This document shows, one piece after another, positions 34,125-45,032 of a stretch of 64,000 bases of DNA (its first letter is position 1; each line of letters opens with the position of its first letter). Under the pieces are notes generated by a model. It saw only the letters and a program-made list of their open reading frames with translations, ran no database searches and was not told the origin of the DNA. Source of the DNA: Rhizobium leguminosarum bv. trifolii WSM1325 (GTDB taxonomy: Bacteria; Pseudomonadota; Alphaproteobacteria; Rhizobiales; Rhizobiaceae); assembly GCA_000023185.1 (NCBI GenBank), contig CP001622.1, positions 2,790,001 through 2,854,000 of the forward strand, written 5' to 3'. The position numbers were made by a program, and so were the translations under genes.

Positions 34125-34619
34125 CTATTGCGGCTTCCCGTTCTTCCAGGTCACGCTTTGCCCATAGAGCGGAATGGTCGAGATCGACATCTTCGCCGAG
34201 CCGTCGGTCAGTTCGCGCGAATGAGCGAGATAGATCAGCGTGTCGTTCGTCTTGTCGTAGATGCGGTTGACGACCAGAGTCTTCCAGATCAGCGACATGC
34301 CCTGGCGAAACACCTCGCTGCCATCCTTGGACAGGTCGATATTGCCGATCTCGATCGGCCCGGTCTGCCGGCAGGCAATGGAGTTGTTGGACGGGTCCTC
34401 GAACCAGTTGCCGTTCTTGAGCCGGTCGATCAGGCTGCGGTCGAAATAGGTGACGTGGCAGGTAACGCCCTTGACCTCAGGGTCGGAGACCGCCTCGACG
34501 ATGATGTCGTTGCCGATCCAGTCGACCCCAACCTTGCCGACGACTTCGGCCGAGGCAGCACCTGTGGAAAGGGCGGCGAAAGAGAAGGCGGCGAGGAGAA
34601 GATTGCGCAGTCTGGACAT
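34125..34619 (-). CDS. creA: CreA family periplasmic protein
   Basis: 164-residue protein of the CreA family (function unknown). The signal peptide LLLAAFSFAALSTGAASA is followed by the conserved VGKVGVDWIGNDIIVEAVSDPEVKGVTCHVTYFD and IACRQTGPI. The two cysteines (in VTCHV and IACRQ) are conserved in the family and may form a disulfide. The ATG at 34619 has GGGAG upstream; a longer frame to 34727 would hide the signal peptide and run into the exonuclease gene. Confidence 0.93.
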   Translation of the reverse strand: MSRLRNLLLAAFSFAALSTGAASAEVVGKVGVDWIGNDIIVEAVSDPEVKGVTCHVTYFDRSLIDRLKNGNWFEDPSNNSIACRQTGPIEIGNIDLSKDGSEVFRQGMSLIWKTLVVNRIYDKTNDTLIYLAHSRELTDGSAKMSISTIPLYGQSVTWKNGKPQ

Positions 34620-34698
34620 GGCGGCTCCCTGAATAACCCGCATTCTAGATAAGCACGCACCCATGCTTTGCAAGAAAACGGCGTTTGCGGAAAAGGGG

Positions 34699-35298
34699 TC
34701 AGCCTTTTCGGCAGGTGCAGGGCTCATAGGCCTGCGCCGTCAGCCGACCTGGCTTCATGCCGATCAACGACGGTATGGCGTGGACGGTATGGGCCTTGAC
34801 CGCCCTTGCCATCTCGATGGCGGCCGCTGCGCAGACGGCGGCATCTTCAGCGGCGTTGTGGTGCACGAAACGCAGGCCGAGATGCTCGGCGATCAGGTTC
34901 AGCCGGTGCGAGAGGAAATGCGGCCAGATCCGCTGCGCCATCTTCAGGCTGCAGAGATAGGTAAGCTCCGGATAGGATTGCCGGTAGAGATCGAGGCTCG
35001 CCCGCCAGACGCTGAAATCGAAGGCGGCATTGTGCGCGATCATCGTCGCGCCGCTGATATCCTCGTGAAACTCGTCCATCACCTCGGGAAACTCGGGCGC
35101 ATCCTCGACATGCTCCGGCCGGATGCCGTGGATTGCGATGTTCATCCCGGAAAAGCGCATCTCTCGCGGCCGGATCAGCCGCTCCTCGACGCGCGTCACC
35201 CTGCCGTCCTCGATCCAGGCAAGGCCGACGGAACAGGCGCTGCCGCGCTGCTCGTTCGCCGTCTCGAAGTCAATCGCGATGGTCTTCAAAATCAGCAA
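34699..35298 (-). CDS. 3'-5' exonuclease, DnaQ-like (DEDDh)
   Basis: 199-residue DEDDh exonuclease of the DNA polymerase III epsilon family. Exo I is AIDFETA (Asp and Glu), Exo II is IAHNAAFDFSVW (Asp), and Exo III is HHNAAEDA (His and Asp). It is a stand-alone nuclease, not the main proofreading subunit. The start is TTG at 35298 or TTG at 35289; neither has a clear ribosome site. The creA start lies 79 bp downstream on the same strand. Confidence 0.88.
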   Translation of the reverse strand: MLILKTIAIDFETANEQRGSACSVGLAWIEDGRVTRVEERLIRPREMRFSGMNIAIHGIRPEHVEDAPEFPEVMDEFHEDISGATMIAHNAAFDFSVWRASLDLYRQSYPELTYLCSLKMAQRIWPHFLSHRLNLIAEHLGLRFVHHNAAEDAAVCAAAAIEMARAVKAHTVHAIPSLIGMKPGRLTAQAYEPCTCRKG

Positions 35299-35503
35299 CC
35301 CGAATCGTTTCTTCGGGAACAGGAATACCGCCCCGCTTCCGGCCGCGCAAATTCGACACGACGCCCGATTGACTTTTTAACCCGCATATCGAAACTTGTT
35401 GCCATGATCGGTTCCCTAACCATGGCAGCGCTTATCCATCACGCCACGACCCTTGAAGGGTACGCGGGAGCGATGGCGCGTTAGCAGCGATCCGATCATC
35501 ATC

Positions 35504-35536
35504 CCGAAACCCTGCCGAGGCGAGCAGGGTTTTCGG
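35504..35536. promoter_or_regulatory. Hairpin in the leader region of the GNAT gene
   Basis: Arms CCGAAACCCTGC and GCAGGGTTTTCGG pair over 12 bases with a single bulged T and an eight-base loop. The hairpin ends 37 bp before the acetyltransferase ATG. No plus-strand gene lies upstream that it could terminate. Confidence 0.4.
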
Positions 35537-35573
35537 AAACCGGCTCTCCTCCCGACACCGATGGAGAGCATGA

Positions 35574-36110
35574 ATGTCCGAAAACGAAGAGAATGAACCT
35601 CGTGGCCGAGCGCGCCTGCCGGATGGCGTCCTTGTGCGCGCCGTCCGCCTGTCCGATGCGGAGGAGATCACCGATCTCATAAATCTGCCGGGCTACCGGG
35701 CCGGCACCTTGCGGCCGCCCTACCAGCGGGTCGAGGAAGTTCGCAAACACATGGAAAATCCGTCGCCCGGCGCGCTCAACCTCGTCGTCACCCAGGACGG
35801 CAAAATCGTCGGCAATAGCGGCCTCAACCGTCTTTCCGGCCGCAGGCAGCACGTCGCCAGCATAGGCATGGGTGTGCATGACGACTTCACCGGCCGCGGC
35901 TTCGGACGGATCTTGCTCGGAGCAATGGTCGATGCTGCCGACGACTGGCTCGATATCAAACGGCTGGAACTGACCGTCTACACCGATAACGATGTCGCCA
36001 TCGGCCTCTACCAGAAATTCGGCTTCGAGCAGGAAGGCCTGCTGAAGGCCTTCGGATATCGCGCCGGTCAATATGTCGATGCCTATACGATGGCGCGGCT
36101 CAGGCTTTGA
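35574..36110 (+). CDS. GNAT family N-acetyltransferase
   Basis: 178-residue acetyltransferase of the RimJ/RimL-like or SpeG-like GNAT type. The acetyl-CoA loop is DDFTGRGFGRILLGAMVD; the following LELTVYTDNDVAIGLYQKFGFEQEG is the conserved C-terminal motif. The substrate (amine, amino acid or protein N-terminus) is unknown. GATGGAGAGC precedes the ATG. It is convergent with ligA, 31 bp away. Confidence 0.92.
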   Translation: MSENEENEPRGRARLPDGVLVRAVRLSDAEEITDLINLPGYRAGTLRPPYQRVEEVRKHMENPSPGALNLVVTQDGKIVGNSGLNRLSGRRQHVASIGMGVHDDFTGRGFGRILLGAMVDAADDWLDIKRLELTVYTDNDVAIGLYQKFGFEQEGLLKAFGYRAGQYVDAYTMARLRL

Positions 36111-36141
36111 GCAAACGGGCTGGCGGCTTGCCGTCAGCCCC

Positions 36142-38304
<2,163 letters not shown>

Positions 38305-38404
38305 TCACTCCAGAGAATCTGCATTGTTTTTTAGAGCAAAATTTCCGGATGAAAAGAGAGGCCGCGTATCCGCCATCGGGATGATCGGCCTGCTCAGCTC
38401 TCCT

Positions 38405-38542
38405 CCCTCATTCATGTGCCTGTCACAGGAATCCAGCCACGGCGCCTCTGCGCCGTGAATGACACTCTCTTTCAGGGAAGAAGAATCTCCCGCGCCCAAG
38501 GACTTGGGCGCTGGATCCCTGTGACGAGCACAGGGATGAGGG
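38405..38542. repeat. RIME-like mosaic palindromic element, copy 2 (inverse orientation)
   Basis: 138-bp element whose reverse complement follows the element at 31464-31602: CCCTCATCCCTGTG, then GCGCCCAAGTCCTTGGGCGC, a diverged GGGA-ATTC spacer, GGCGC arms, and TGGATTCCTGTGA to the end. It fills most of the 307-bp gap between ligA and the next gene. Outside the element no gene or terminator was seen. Confidence 0.8.
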
Positions 38543-38605
38543 AGATTGAGGTGAGCTTTCGCGCCGACTTTCATGCCGTGGAATCCTTGTCACCGCCCTA
38601 TCCGG

Positions 38606-39133
38606 CTATTCCCAATCGTTCGCATTGCGCAGCCGGATACCACTGACATGCAGGCTCGTGCCCCAGAGCCCTTTCAGCGGCGTCAGCGTGTCCACCACCC
38701 TGAGATCCACCTTGCGCGGGGCAAACTCCCGGTCGAGCTGTGACATGGCGGCATGCTCTATCGGCACCACTCTCTTTCGGGCCACCCACATGCCAGCATC
38801 ACCCAGATCCTCGAAGCCCTCGGCTGGCATCTCGTAACGATGGATCGTCTCCGCTTCGAGCCTTTCCATCCAACGGCGCTCGACGTAGGCGACGGCGCGC
38901 CAGTCGCCGAGCCAGTGCCGGCGTTCGGCCTCCGGCGTATCGGCCACCGCCCAGAGCAGGATGCGGGGACAATCGCGCGGAAAGAGATACAGGAAATCAT
39001 GATGGGCATCGATTGCCCAGACGAGCGGACCGTTCAGCCATTCTCGGCCGGGCGCACGAGCAGAGGGGACGCGAACCGGGCGTGGCTCGAACGCCGCGAT
39101 CCCGGAATCGTCGCTGAAATGGAAAAGTCGCAT
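38606..39133 (-). CDS. Conserved hypothetical protein (DUF6886-like)
   Basis: 175-residue soluble protein beginning MRLFHFSDDSGIAAFEPRPV, with VWAIDAHHDFLYLFPRDCPRI and RYEMPAEGFEDLG; Trp- and Arg-rich. I associate it with the DUF6886 family, but only from memory and weakly. No catalytic motif is evident. The ATG at 39133 begins the conserved part; the frame upstream to 39181 reads as non-coding. It lies downstream of recN on the same strand with a hairpin (CGGGATGA/TCATCCCG, 39181-39199) between them. Confidence 0.75.
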   Translation of the reverse strand: MRLFHFSDDSGIAAFEPRPVRVPSARAPGREWLNGPLVWAIDAHHDFLYLFPRDCPRILLWAVADTPEAERRHWLGDWRAVAYVERRWMERLEAETIHRYEMPAEGFEDLGDAGMWVARKRVVPIEHAAMSQLDREFAPRKVDLRVVDTLTPLKGLWGTSLHVSGIRLRNANDWE

Positions 39134-39232
39134 GGCTTGAGCTCGCCGCCGATCGAGAAGCTTCAGCGCATATCGCGCCACGGGATGATTGTCATCCCGC
39201 CGGCCTAAGCGGAAAGAGCGTCGGAAGAAAAA

Positions 39233-40906
39233 TCAGCCGTTGCCGGCCAGCAGCCGCTTCGCCGCCGCCCGCGCCTCTTCGGTAACCGAAGCCCCGGCCA
39301 GCATACGGGCGATCTCCTCGGTGCGATCCTTCTGCGCCATCGTCGCGACGCGGGTGGCAATCTTTTCCGAACCGTCGGCCGACGGTCCCTTGGAAATCAA
39401 GAGATGCGTCGCCGCCCGCGCCGCGACCTGCGGCGCATGCGTGACCGACAACACCTGCACCCGCTCCGACAGCCGCTTCAGCCGCTGACCGATCGCATCG
39501 GCCACCGCGCCGCCGACGCCGGTATCGATTTCGTCGAAGACGAGCGTCGGGGCCGATCCGCGATCGGCGAGCGCCACTTTCAGCGCCAGCAGGAAACGCG
39601 ACAGTTCGCCGCCCGAGGCGACCTTCATGATCGAGCCCGGTCGCGTGCCCGGATTGGTCTGAACATGGAATTCGACGACGTCGATGCCTTCGGCCAGCGC
39701 CTCGCCCGCATCCGTGGTGATCTCGACCATGAAACGGGCGCGTTCGAGTTTCAGCGCCGGCAGCTCAGCCATGACGGCCCCAGCCAGTGCGGTGCCGGCA
39801 TGATGGCGCTTGTCGGACAGCGAGCGCGCCGCCGCATCGTAATTTTCCCGCGCCAGGCCGACCTCGGCGTCGAGCCGAGCAAGCCGCTCCTCGCCCGCGT
39901 CGAGATCGGCAAGATCGGCGATCATGCGCACGGCAAGCGCCGGCAGCTCGGTGACGGGCACGGAATATTTGCGCGAGGCGGCCCTGAGCGCGAAAAGCCG
40001 CTCCTCCACCCGCTCCAGCTCTCTTGGATCGTATTCGGTCTTGCGCAGTGCCGCCTCGACTTCCATCTGCGCGTTGGAAAGCTGGTCCAGCGCGGCATCG
40101 AGCAGCGTCACGGTGTCTTCGAGCAGCCCCGGCGCCTCATGGCTCTTGCGCTCCAGCCGGCGCACCAGCGAGGCGATATGGGGCACGGGCGAGGCATTGC
40201 CGTTCAAGAATTCGGACGCCTCGGCGATATCGCCGGCGATTCGCTCGGCCTTCATCATCTTCTGCCGGCGATCGGCGAGTTCTTCCTCCTCGCCATCCTG
40301 CGGCGAGAGCTTCTCGAGCTCTTCGACCGACGAGCGCAGGTAGTCGGCTTCGCGCGCCGCGCTTTCCACCTTCTCCCGGTGGTTCTTCAGCGTCCGCTCG
40401 CTGTCGCGCCACAGGCGATAGAGCCGGGAGACTTCCGAAACCTCGTCGGTGAGGCCGGCAAAGGCATCGAGCAGGGTGCGGTGGGCATTGGTGTCGACAA
40501 GGGCGCGATCGTCGTGCTGGCCGTGAATTTCGACCAGCATCTGACCGGCCTGGCGCATCAGCTGCACGCTGACCGGCTGGTCGTTGACATAGGCCTTGGT
40601 GCGTCCGTCCGCCGATTGCTGACGGCGGAAGATCAGATCGCCCTCGTCGTCGATGCCGTTTTCACGCAGGAGTGTGCGGGCGCCGTGTTCCATGCCGACG
40701 TCGAACACCGCCGTCACCTGGCCCTTGTCCTCGCCATGACGCACCAGGTCGCCGTCGCCGCGTCCACCCAGCGCCAGCGACAGGCTGTCGAGCAGGATGG
40801 ATTTACCCGCCCCGGTCTCGCCCGTCAGGACGGAGAGGCCGGTCTCGAAGGCAAGATCCAGCCGCTCGATCAGGACGATATCGCGGATCGAAAGCTGGAT
40901 CAGCAT
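39233..40906 (-). CDS. recN: DNA repair protein RecN
   Basis: 557-residue SMC-like ATPase of double-strand break repair. Walker A GETGAGKS is at 29-36; a coiled-coil middle (about 160-360) is followed by the ABC signature region VASGGELSRFLLALK and Walker B LVFDEIDTGVGG. The ATG at 40906 is preceded by GAGG. It starts 5 bp after bamD ends and is therefore in its operon, an arrangement also seen in related alphaproteobacteria. Confidence 0.96.
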   Translation of the reverse strand: MLIQLSIRDIVLIERLDLAFETGLSVLTGETGAGKSILLDSLSLALGGRGDGDLVRHGEDKGQVTAVFDVGMEHGARTLLRENGIDDEGDLIFRRQQSADGRTKAYVNDQPVSVQLMRQAGQMLVEIHGQHDDRALVDTNAHRTLLDAFAGLTDEVSEVSRLYRLWRDSERTLKNHREKVESAAREADYLRSSVEELEKLSPQDGEEEELADRRQKMMKAERIAGDIAEASEFLNGNASPVPHIASLVRRLERKSHEAPGLLEDTVTLLDAALDQLSNAQMEVEAALRKTEYDPRELERVEERLFALRAASRKYSVPVTELPALAVRMIADLADLDAGEERLARLDAEVGLARENYDAAARSLSDKRHHAGTALAGAVMAELPALKLERARFMVEITTDAGEALAEGIDVVEFHVQTNPGTRPGSIMKVASGGELSRFLLALKVALADRGSAPTLVFDEIDTGVGGAVADAIGQRLKRLSERVQVLSVTHAPQVAARAATHLLISKGPSADGSEKIATRVATMAQKDRTEEIARMLAGASVTEEARAAAKRLLAGNG

Positions 40907-40911
40907 TGGCC

Positions 40912-41757
40912 TCAGGAACCGAGAAGAAGTTTCTTGCCCGCTGCCGCGATCCACGAGCCCTTGTTTTCACGCGGCTCGGCACCGCCGCTCTGCAGCAGCT
41001 TGTAGGAATCAGCATACCACTGGCTGTCGGGATAATTGTGACCGAGAACGGCAGCGGCTGTCTGCGCCTCGTCGACGATGCCCATGGCGTAATAAGCTTC
41101 GACGAGACGCGCTAAGGCCTCTTCGATCTGGTTCGTATTCGGATATTTCTCGACGACGATACGGAAGCGCGAGATCGCGGCGAGATATTCCTTCCGCTCC
41201 AGGTAGTAGCGGCCGATCTGCATTTCCTTGCCGGCGAGCTGGTCGCGCGAAAAGCGGATCTTGGCCTGTGCGTCGTCGACATATTCGGAGTTTGGATAAT
41301 TGTCGATGACGGCCTGCATCGCCTCGATCGTCTTGGCCGAGGCGCGCTGGTCCTGCGTCACGTCGACGATCTGCTTGGAATAGGTGAGACCGATGAGATA
41401 CTGCACATAGGCAGCATCCTGGGACTTCGGATATTGCGACATGTAGCGGTTGCCGGAAGCAAGCGCATCGTCCAAACGGCCTTGGCGGTATTTGACGAAG
41501 GTGCTCATCACAAGCGCCTTGCGCGCCCATTCGGAAAACGGGTTCTCGCGATCGATCGCGTCGAACTTGCGCGCCGCTTCCGCCATGTTGCCTGCCTTCA
41601 TATTGGCCAGGCCCTGGGTGTAGAGCACGTCAGGCGGATCGGTTTCGAGACCGAGCTTGGTGATGTCGATGTCGGGATCCGACTGGCAACCGGAGATCGA
41701 GGCGCCTGCGCTGAGCACCAGAAGCGATGCGAACAAAGCGCGCGCTGTCTTCATCAT
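40912..41757 (-). CDS. bamD: Outer-membrane protein assembly factor BamD
   Basis: 281-residue lipoprotein of the BAM complex that folds outer-membrane beta-barrels. The signal peptide ends at C24 (ASISGC lipobox); five TPR-like repeats follow (for example LANMKAGNMAEAARKFDAIDRENPFSEWARKA). The ATG at 41757 (MMKTAR) has AGGA nine bases upstream; the ATG at 41754 is an alternative. A short hairpin (GCTGCCG/CGGCAGC, 41798-41820) lies upstream in the leader. It follows lpxC after a terminator and is co-transcribed with recN. Confidence 0.95.
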   Translation of the reverse strand: MMKTARALFASLLVLSAGASISGCQSDPDIDITKLGLETDPPDVLYTQGLANMKAGNMAEAARKFDAIDRENPFSEWARKALVMSTFVKYRQGRLDDALASGNRYMSQYPKSQDAAYVQYLIGLTYSKQIVDVTQDQRASAKTIEAMQAVIDNYPNSEYVDDAQAKIRFSRDQLAGKEMQIGRYYLERKEYLAAISRFRIVVEKYPNTNQIEEALARLVEAYYAMGIVDEAQTAAAVLGHNYPDSQWYADSYKLLQSGGAEPRENKGSWIAAAGKKLLLGS

Positions 41758-41985
41758 ACCTTCAGATCCTGCATAACCCATTCGAAAGAACCCCACTGCT
41801 GCCGCTCTCTCCACGGCAGCCACGCCTCGCTGGCGTTTCTAGCCACAAATGTGCATCAAGAGCAACGCAATGATAAGGCATTAACGCATTTTTGTGGCAG
41901 CAGCCGCAGAATGATCGGCTTTTCAACTTCTTCCCGAGCTGTGGCGGCTAGGCATCGGTCTATTGTCGCAGACACGGCCGGACAT

Positions 41986-42013
41986 AAAAAAACCGCCTCC
42001 GGGAAAGAGGCGG
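41986..42013 (-). terminator. Rho-independent terminator after lpxC
   Basis: On the minus strand, stem CCGCCTC / GAGGCGG with a seven-base loop is followed by seven T (A run 41986-41992 on the plus strand). It begins 25 bp after the lpxC stop. Confidence 0.88.
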
Positions 42014-42038
42014 CCTGGTCTTGAGAATATGCTGGAGG

Positions 42039-42995
42039 TCATGCCGACCAGGGAGCGAATTCCGAAGCACTGACCGCGATCAGTTCGCGGGCAGCGACGC
42101 GCTGGCGCGGCGTCGACGTCTCGACCACTTCGTAGGCGGAGGAATCGGCGAGCAGCGCCTTCAGCGCATTGGCATTCATCTTGTGACCGCCGCGATAGGA
42201 ACGGTAGCAACCGATGAACTGGACGCCGGCAAGGGACAGATCGCCGACGGCATCGAGCGTCTTGTGGCGGACGAATTCATCCTTGGCGTAACGCAGCCCT
42301 TCGACGTTGATGACGGTGTTGTCGTCCGAGATGACGACGGAATTTTCGAGTGAGGACCCGAGCGCGTGGCCCGACGCCCAGAGACGTTCGACATCGCGCA
42401 TGAAGCCGAAGGTGCGGGCGCGGGAAAGCTCGGCCTTGAAGACGGCGGGCGTCATATCGCCGGCCCACTTCTGCCGGCCGATCAGCGGGCACTCGAAATC
42501 GATTTCGACTTCGAAGCGTGTACCGTCATAAGGACGGAATTCGCTCCAGGAGCCGCCATGCTCAATTCGCACCGGCTTGGTGATACGGATATAGCGGCGC
42601 TTGACGCCGAGGGAGACGAGACCGACCTGCTCGATTGCCTCGACGAAGGGCAGCGAGCTTCCGTCCATGATCGGCATTTCGGAGCCCTGCACCTCGATCA
42701 CCACATTGTCGAGGCCGAGCGCATAGACGGCGGCCATGACATGCTCGATCGTCGCAACCGAATGGGCCGGCGAGAAGCCGAGCACGGTGCAGAGGTCGGT
42801 ATTGCCTACCTGCGAGGAGACGGCCTTGAGTTCGGTGATGTCGCCATTGTCATGCAGGCGCTGGAAAACGACGCCGGTGTCCGATTCGGCCGGGTTCAGG
42901 GTGATCGACACTTCCGCGCCCGAATGGACCCCGGTGCCCGAAAGCGTCACGGGACGCGATACCGTCGTTTGAAAACCCAGCAAGCCAATTGCCAT
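42039..42995 (-). CDS. lpxC: UDP-3-O-acyl-N-acetylglucosamine deacetylase
   Basis: 318-residue LpxC, the committed zinc-dependent deacetylase of lipid A synthesis in the cytoplasm. Zinc ligands: H85 (ATIEHVMAAVYAL) and the RHKTLDAVGD motif (His and Asp) in the second half. FQTTVSRPVTLSGTGVHSG is the family N-terminus. It lies downstream of ftsZ as in E. coli, but both genes have their own terminator here and a 263-bp spacer, so lpxC probably has its own promoter. Confidence 0.97.
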   Translation of the reverse strand: MAIGLLGFQTTVSRPVTLSGTGVHSGAEVSITLNPAESDTGVVFQRLHDNGDITELKAVSSQVGNTDLCTVLGFSPAHSVATIEHVMAAVYALGLDNVVIEVQGSEMPIMDGSSLPFVEAIEQVGLVSLGVKRRYIRITKPVRIEHGGSWSEFRPYDGTRFEVEIDFECPLIGRQKWAGDMTPAVFKAELSRARTFGFMRDVERLWASGHALGSSLENSVVISDDNTVINVEGLRYAKDEFVRHKTLDAVGDLSLAGVQFIGCYRSYRGGHKMNANALKALLADSSAYEVVETSTPRQRVAARELIAVSASEFAPWSA

Positions 42996-43200
42996 AAACT
43001 CTGCCTTTTATTCTTCCGTACCGGCGGTCTGTCCGATCGGCACGGTCATCGTTCATTCTGCATAAGGAGCCGTCGAAAAGACTCCCAGGGCAGTTTTCTT
43101 GCGACCATACTTACGTGCGCCGACGCTCCAATCCAAATCACTGTTTCTTTCGCTTTGTTACGAAGTCACGCGATTGAAATTGCTCGCGAATCGCAGGCTG

Positions 43201-43236
43201 AAAAACAGCAATGCCCGGGACCTTGATCCCGGGCAT
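43201..43236 (-). terminator. Rho-independent terminator after ftsZ
   Basis: Ten-base stem ATGCCCGGGA / TCCCGGGCAT with a six-base loop, followed on the minus strand by TGCTGTTTTT. It starts 22 bp after the ftsZ stop. Confidence 0.88.
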
Positions 43237-43258
43237 GAACGGGTGCCGAAGCACGGTA

Positions 43259-44977
43259 TCAGTTCGACTGGCGACGCAGGAATGCCGGGATTTCCAGCTG
43301 GTCGTCTTCCTGCATCATCCGGGCCTGCGGAACCGCGCGACCTTGGTCGTCGAGGTTGCCGCGACGCGGTGCGTAGAGGCTTGCCTCCGGCGACAGCGGA
43401 CGGCGCTGCTGCGAAGCGGCCGGCGGTGCTGCGGTCATATCGGCGGCAACGGCGTCGTCGTCGCGACGGCCAAGCGAATTGGTGATTCGCTTGAGGAGGC
43501 CCATCGGACCGCGCTCCTCCGCCGCATGGGCAGACGCCGGCTGCGTGCGGTGGTCGAGTTCGGCCTGGACGACCGGCGGGAAATCCTCGACCTTCGGCAT
43601 GCGCATCGGTTCGGGCGCCTGACGGATGACCGGCTCCTGCCGGATCGGCTGCTGCTGGACCGGCTGGCTGATGACCGGCTGGCTCATGGCGGGCGCCGGA
43701 GCCTGCTGCTGTACCGGTGCCGGACGCATTGCCGGAGCTTCCGGTGCAGGCGCGAAGATCTTGCTCTGCGGACGGAAGGCCTCCTGCTGTGGAGCCGGCT
43801 GCTGCAGCGATGCGGCAGCACGCGGGGCCGGAATTTCGAGCTCGCGCTCCATCTCGGCTTCGCGGATGGTCTGCGCGATCGGATCCATGGCCTTCGGTGC
43901 CTGCATCACGGGGGCAGGCTGAACTGCGGCCGCTGCCGGAGCAACAGCCGCGGAGGGACGGATAACCGGCCTTGCTGCCGGCTGGAGGTTGCGTTCGGCG
44001 GCTTCGTTCATCGCCCGGTCGATGCCGGTTGCGACGACCGAGACGCGGATGATGCCTTCGAGCGATTCGTCGAAGGTGGCGCCGAGGATGATGTTGGCGT
44101 CAGGATCGACTTCCTCGCGGATGCGGGTCGCGGCTTCGTCGACTTCGAAGAGGGTGAGGTCGCGACCGCCGGTGATGGAGATCAGCAGGCCCTGGGCGCC
44201 CTTCATCGAGGTTTCGTCGAGCAGCGGGTTGGCGATCGCAGCCTCTGCAGCCTGCAGCGCGCGGCCGGAGCCGGAAGCTTCGCCGGTGCCCATCATCGCC
44301 CGGCCCATCTCGCGCATCACCGAGCGGACGTCGGCGAAGTCGAGGTTGATGAGGCCTTCCTTGACCATCAGGTCGGTGATGCAGGCAACGCCCGAATAGA
44401 GAACCTGGTCAGCCATGGCGAAGGCATCGGCGAAGGTCGTCTTGTCGTTGGCAATGCGGAAAAGGTTCTGGTTCGGAATGACGATCAGCGTATCGACAGA
44501 CTTCTGCAGTTCCTGGATGCCCATCTCGGCCAGGCGCATGCGGCGCCCGCCTTCGAAATGGAACGGCTTGGTGACGACGCCGACCGTCAGGATGCCCTTG
44601 TTGCGAGCCGCCTGTGCGACAACCGGAGCAGCACCTGTGCCGGTGCCGCCGCCCATGCCGGCGGTGACGAAGCACATATGCGTGCCGTTCAGGTGATCGA
44701 CGATCTCGTCGATGCACTCCTCGGCGGCCGCCCGGCCAACTTCCGGCTGCGAGCCGGCACCGAGGCCTTCAGTGACGTTGACGCCGAGCTGGATGATGCG
44801 CTCGGCCTTCGTCATCGTCAGCGCCTGCGCATCCGTGTTGGCGACGACGAAATCGACGCCCTGGAGGCCGGCGGTAATCATATTGTTGACGGCATTGCCG
44901 CCTCCGCCGCCAACGCCGAACACGGTGATGCGCGGCTTCAGCTCTGTGATGTCAGGCTTTTGCAGCTTGATGGTCAT
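43259..44977 (-). CDS. ftsZ: Cell division GTPase FtsZ
   Basis: 572-residue tubulin homologue that forms the Z ring. The tubulin signature GGGTGTG is at 109-115. The globular GTPase domain ends near residue 320 and is followed by a ~230-residue Pro/Gln/Ala-rich linker and the C-terminal peptide [10 protein letters not shown], which binds FtsA. Long linkers are typical of the Rhizobiales FtsZ; E. coli has about 50 residues. The ATG at 44977 follows AAGGAACAGG. It lies 55 bp after ftsA on the same strand. Confidence 0.98.
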   Translation of the reverse strand: MTIKLQKPDITELKPRITVFGVGGGGGNAVNNMITAGLQGVDFVVANTDAQALTMTKAERIIQLGVNVTEGLGAGSQPEVGRAAAEECIDEIVDHLNGTHMCFVTAGMGGGTGTGAAPVVAQAARNKGILTVGVVTKPFHFEGGRRMRLAEMGIQELQKSVDTLIVIPNQNLFRIANDKTTFADAFAMADQVLYSGVACITDLMVKEGLINLDFADVRSVMREMGRAMMGTGEASGSGRALQAAEAAIANPLLDETSMKGAQGLLISITGGRDLTLFEVDEAATRIREEVDPDANIILGATFDESLEGIIRVSVVATGIDRAMNEAAERNLQPAARPVIRPSAAVAPAAAAVQPAPVMQAPKAMDPIAQTIREAEMERELEIPAPRAAASLQQPAPQQEAFRPQSKIFAPAPEAPAMRPAPVQQQAPAPAMSQPVISQPVQQQPIRQEPVIRQAPEPMRMPKVEDFPPVVQAELDHRTQPASAHAAEERGPMGLLKRITNSLGRRDDDAVAADMTAAPPAASQQRRPLSPEASLYAPRRGNLDDQGRAVPQARMMQEDDQLEIPAFLRRQSN

Positions 44978-45032
44978 GGTACCTGTTCCTTCTCTCTCTG
45001 GCCGCATCGCCACGCCGGCCAATTACGCAATT

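Noticed and set aside
35404..35484. 26-codon frame ahead of the GNAT gene
   Set aside because: Very short, no ribosome site and no codon bias.
36117..36140. GC-rich hairpin between the GNAT gene and ligA as a terminator
   Set aside because: Stem is imperfect and has no T run on either strand; possible but not supported enough to list.
38416..38646. Short frames over the second RIME-like element
   Set aside because: Encoded by the mosaic palindrome and not conserved between the two copies.
39404..41005. 533-codon open frame on the plus strand opposite recN
   Set aside because: Arg/Gln/His/Asp-rich product typical of an antisense shadow; recN on the other strand has all family motifs.
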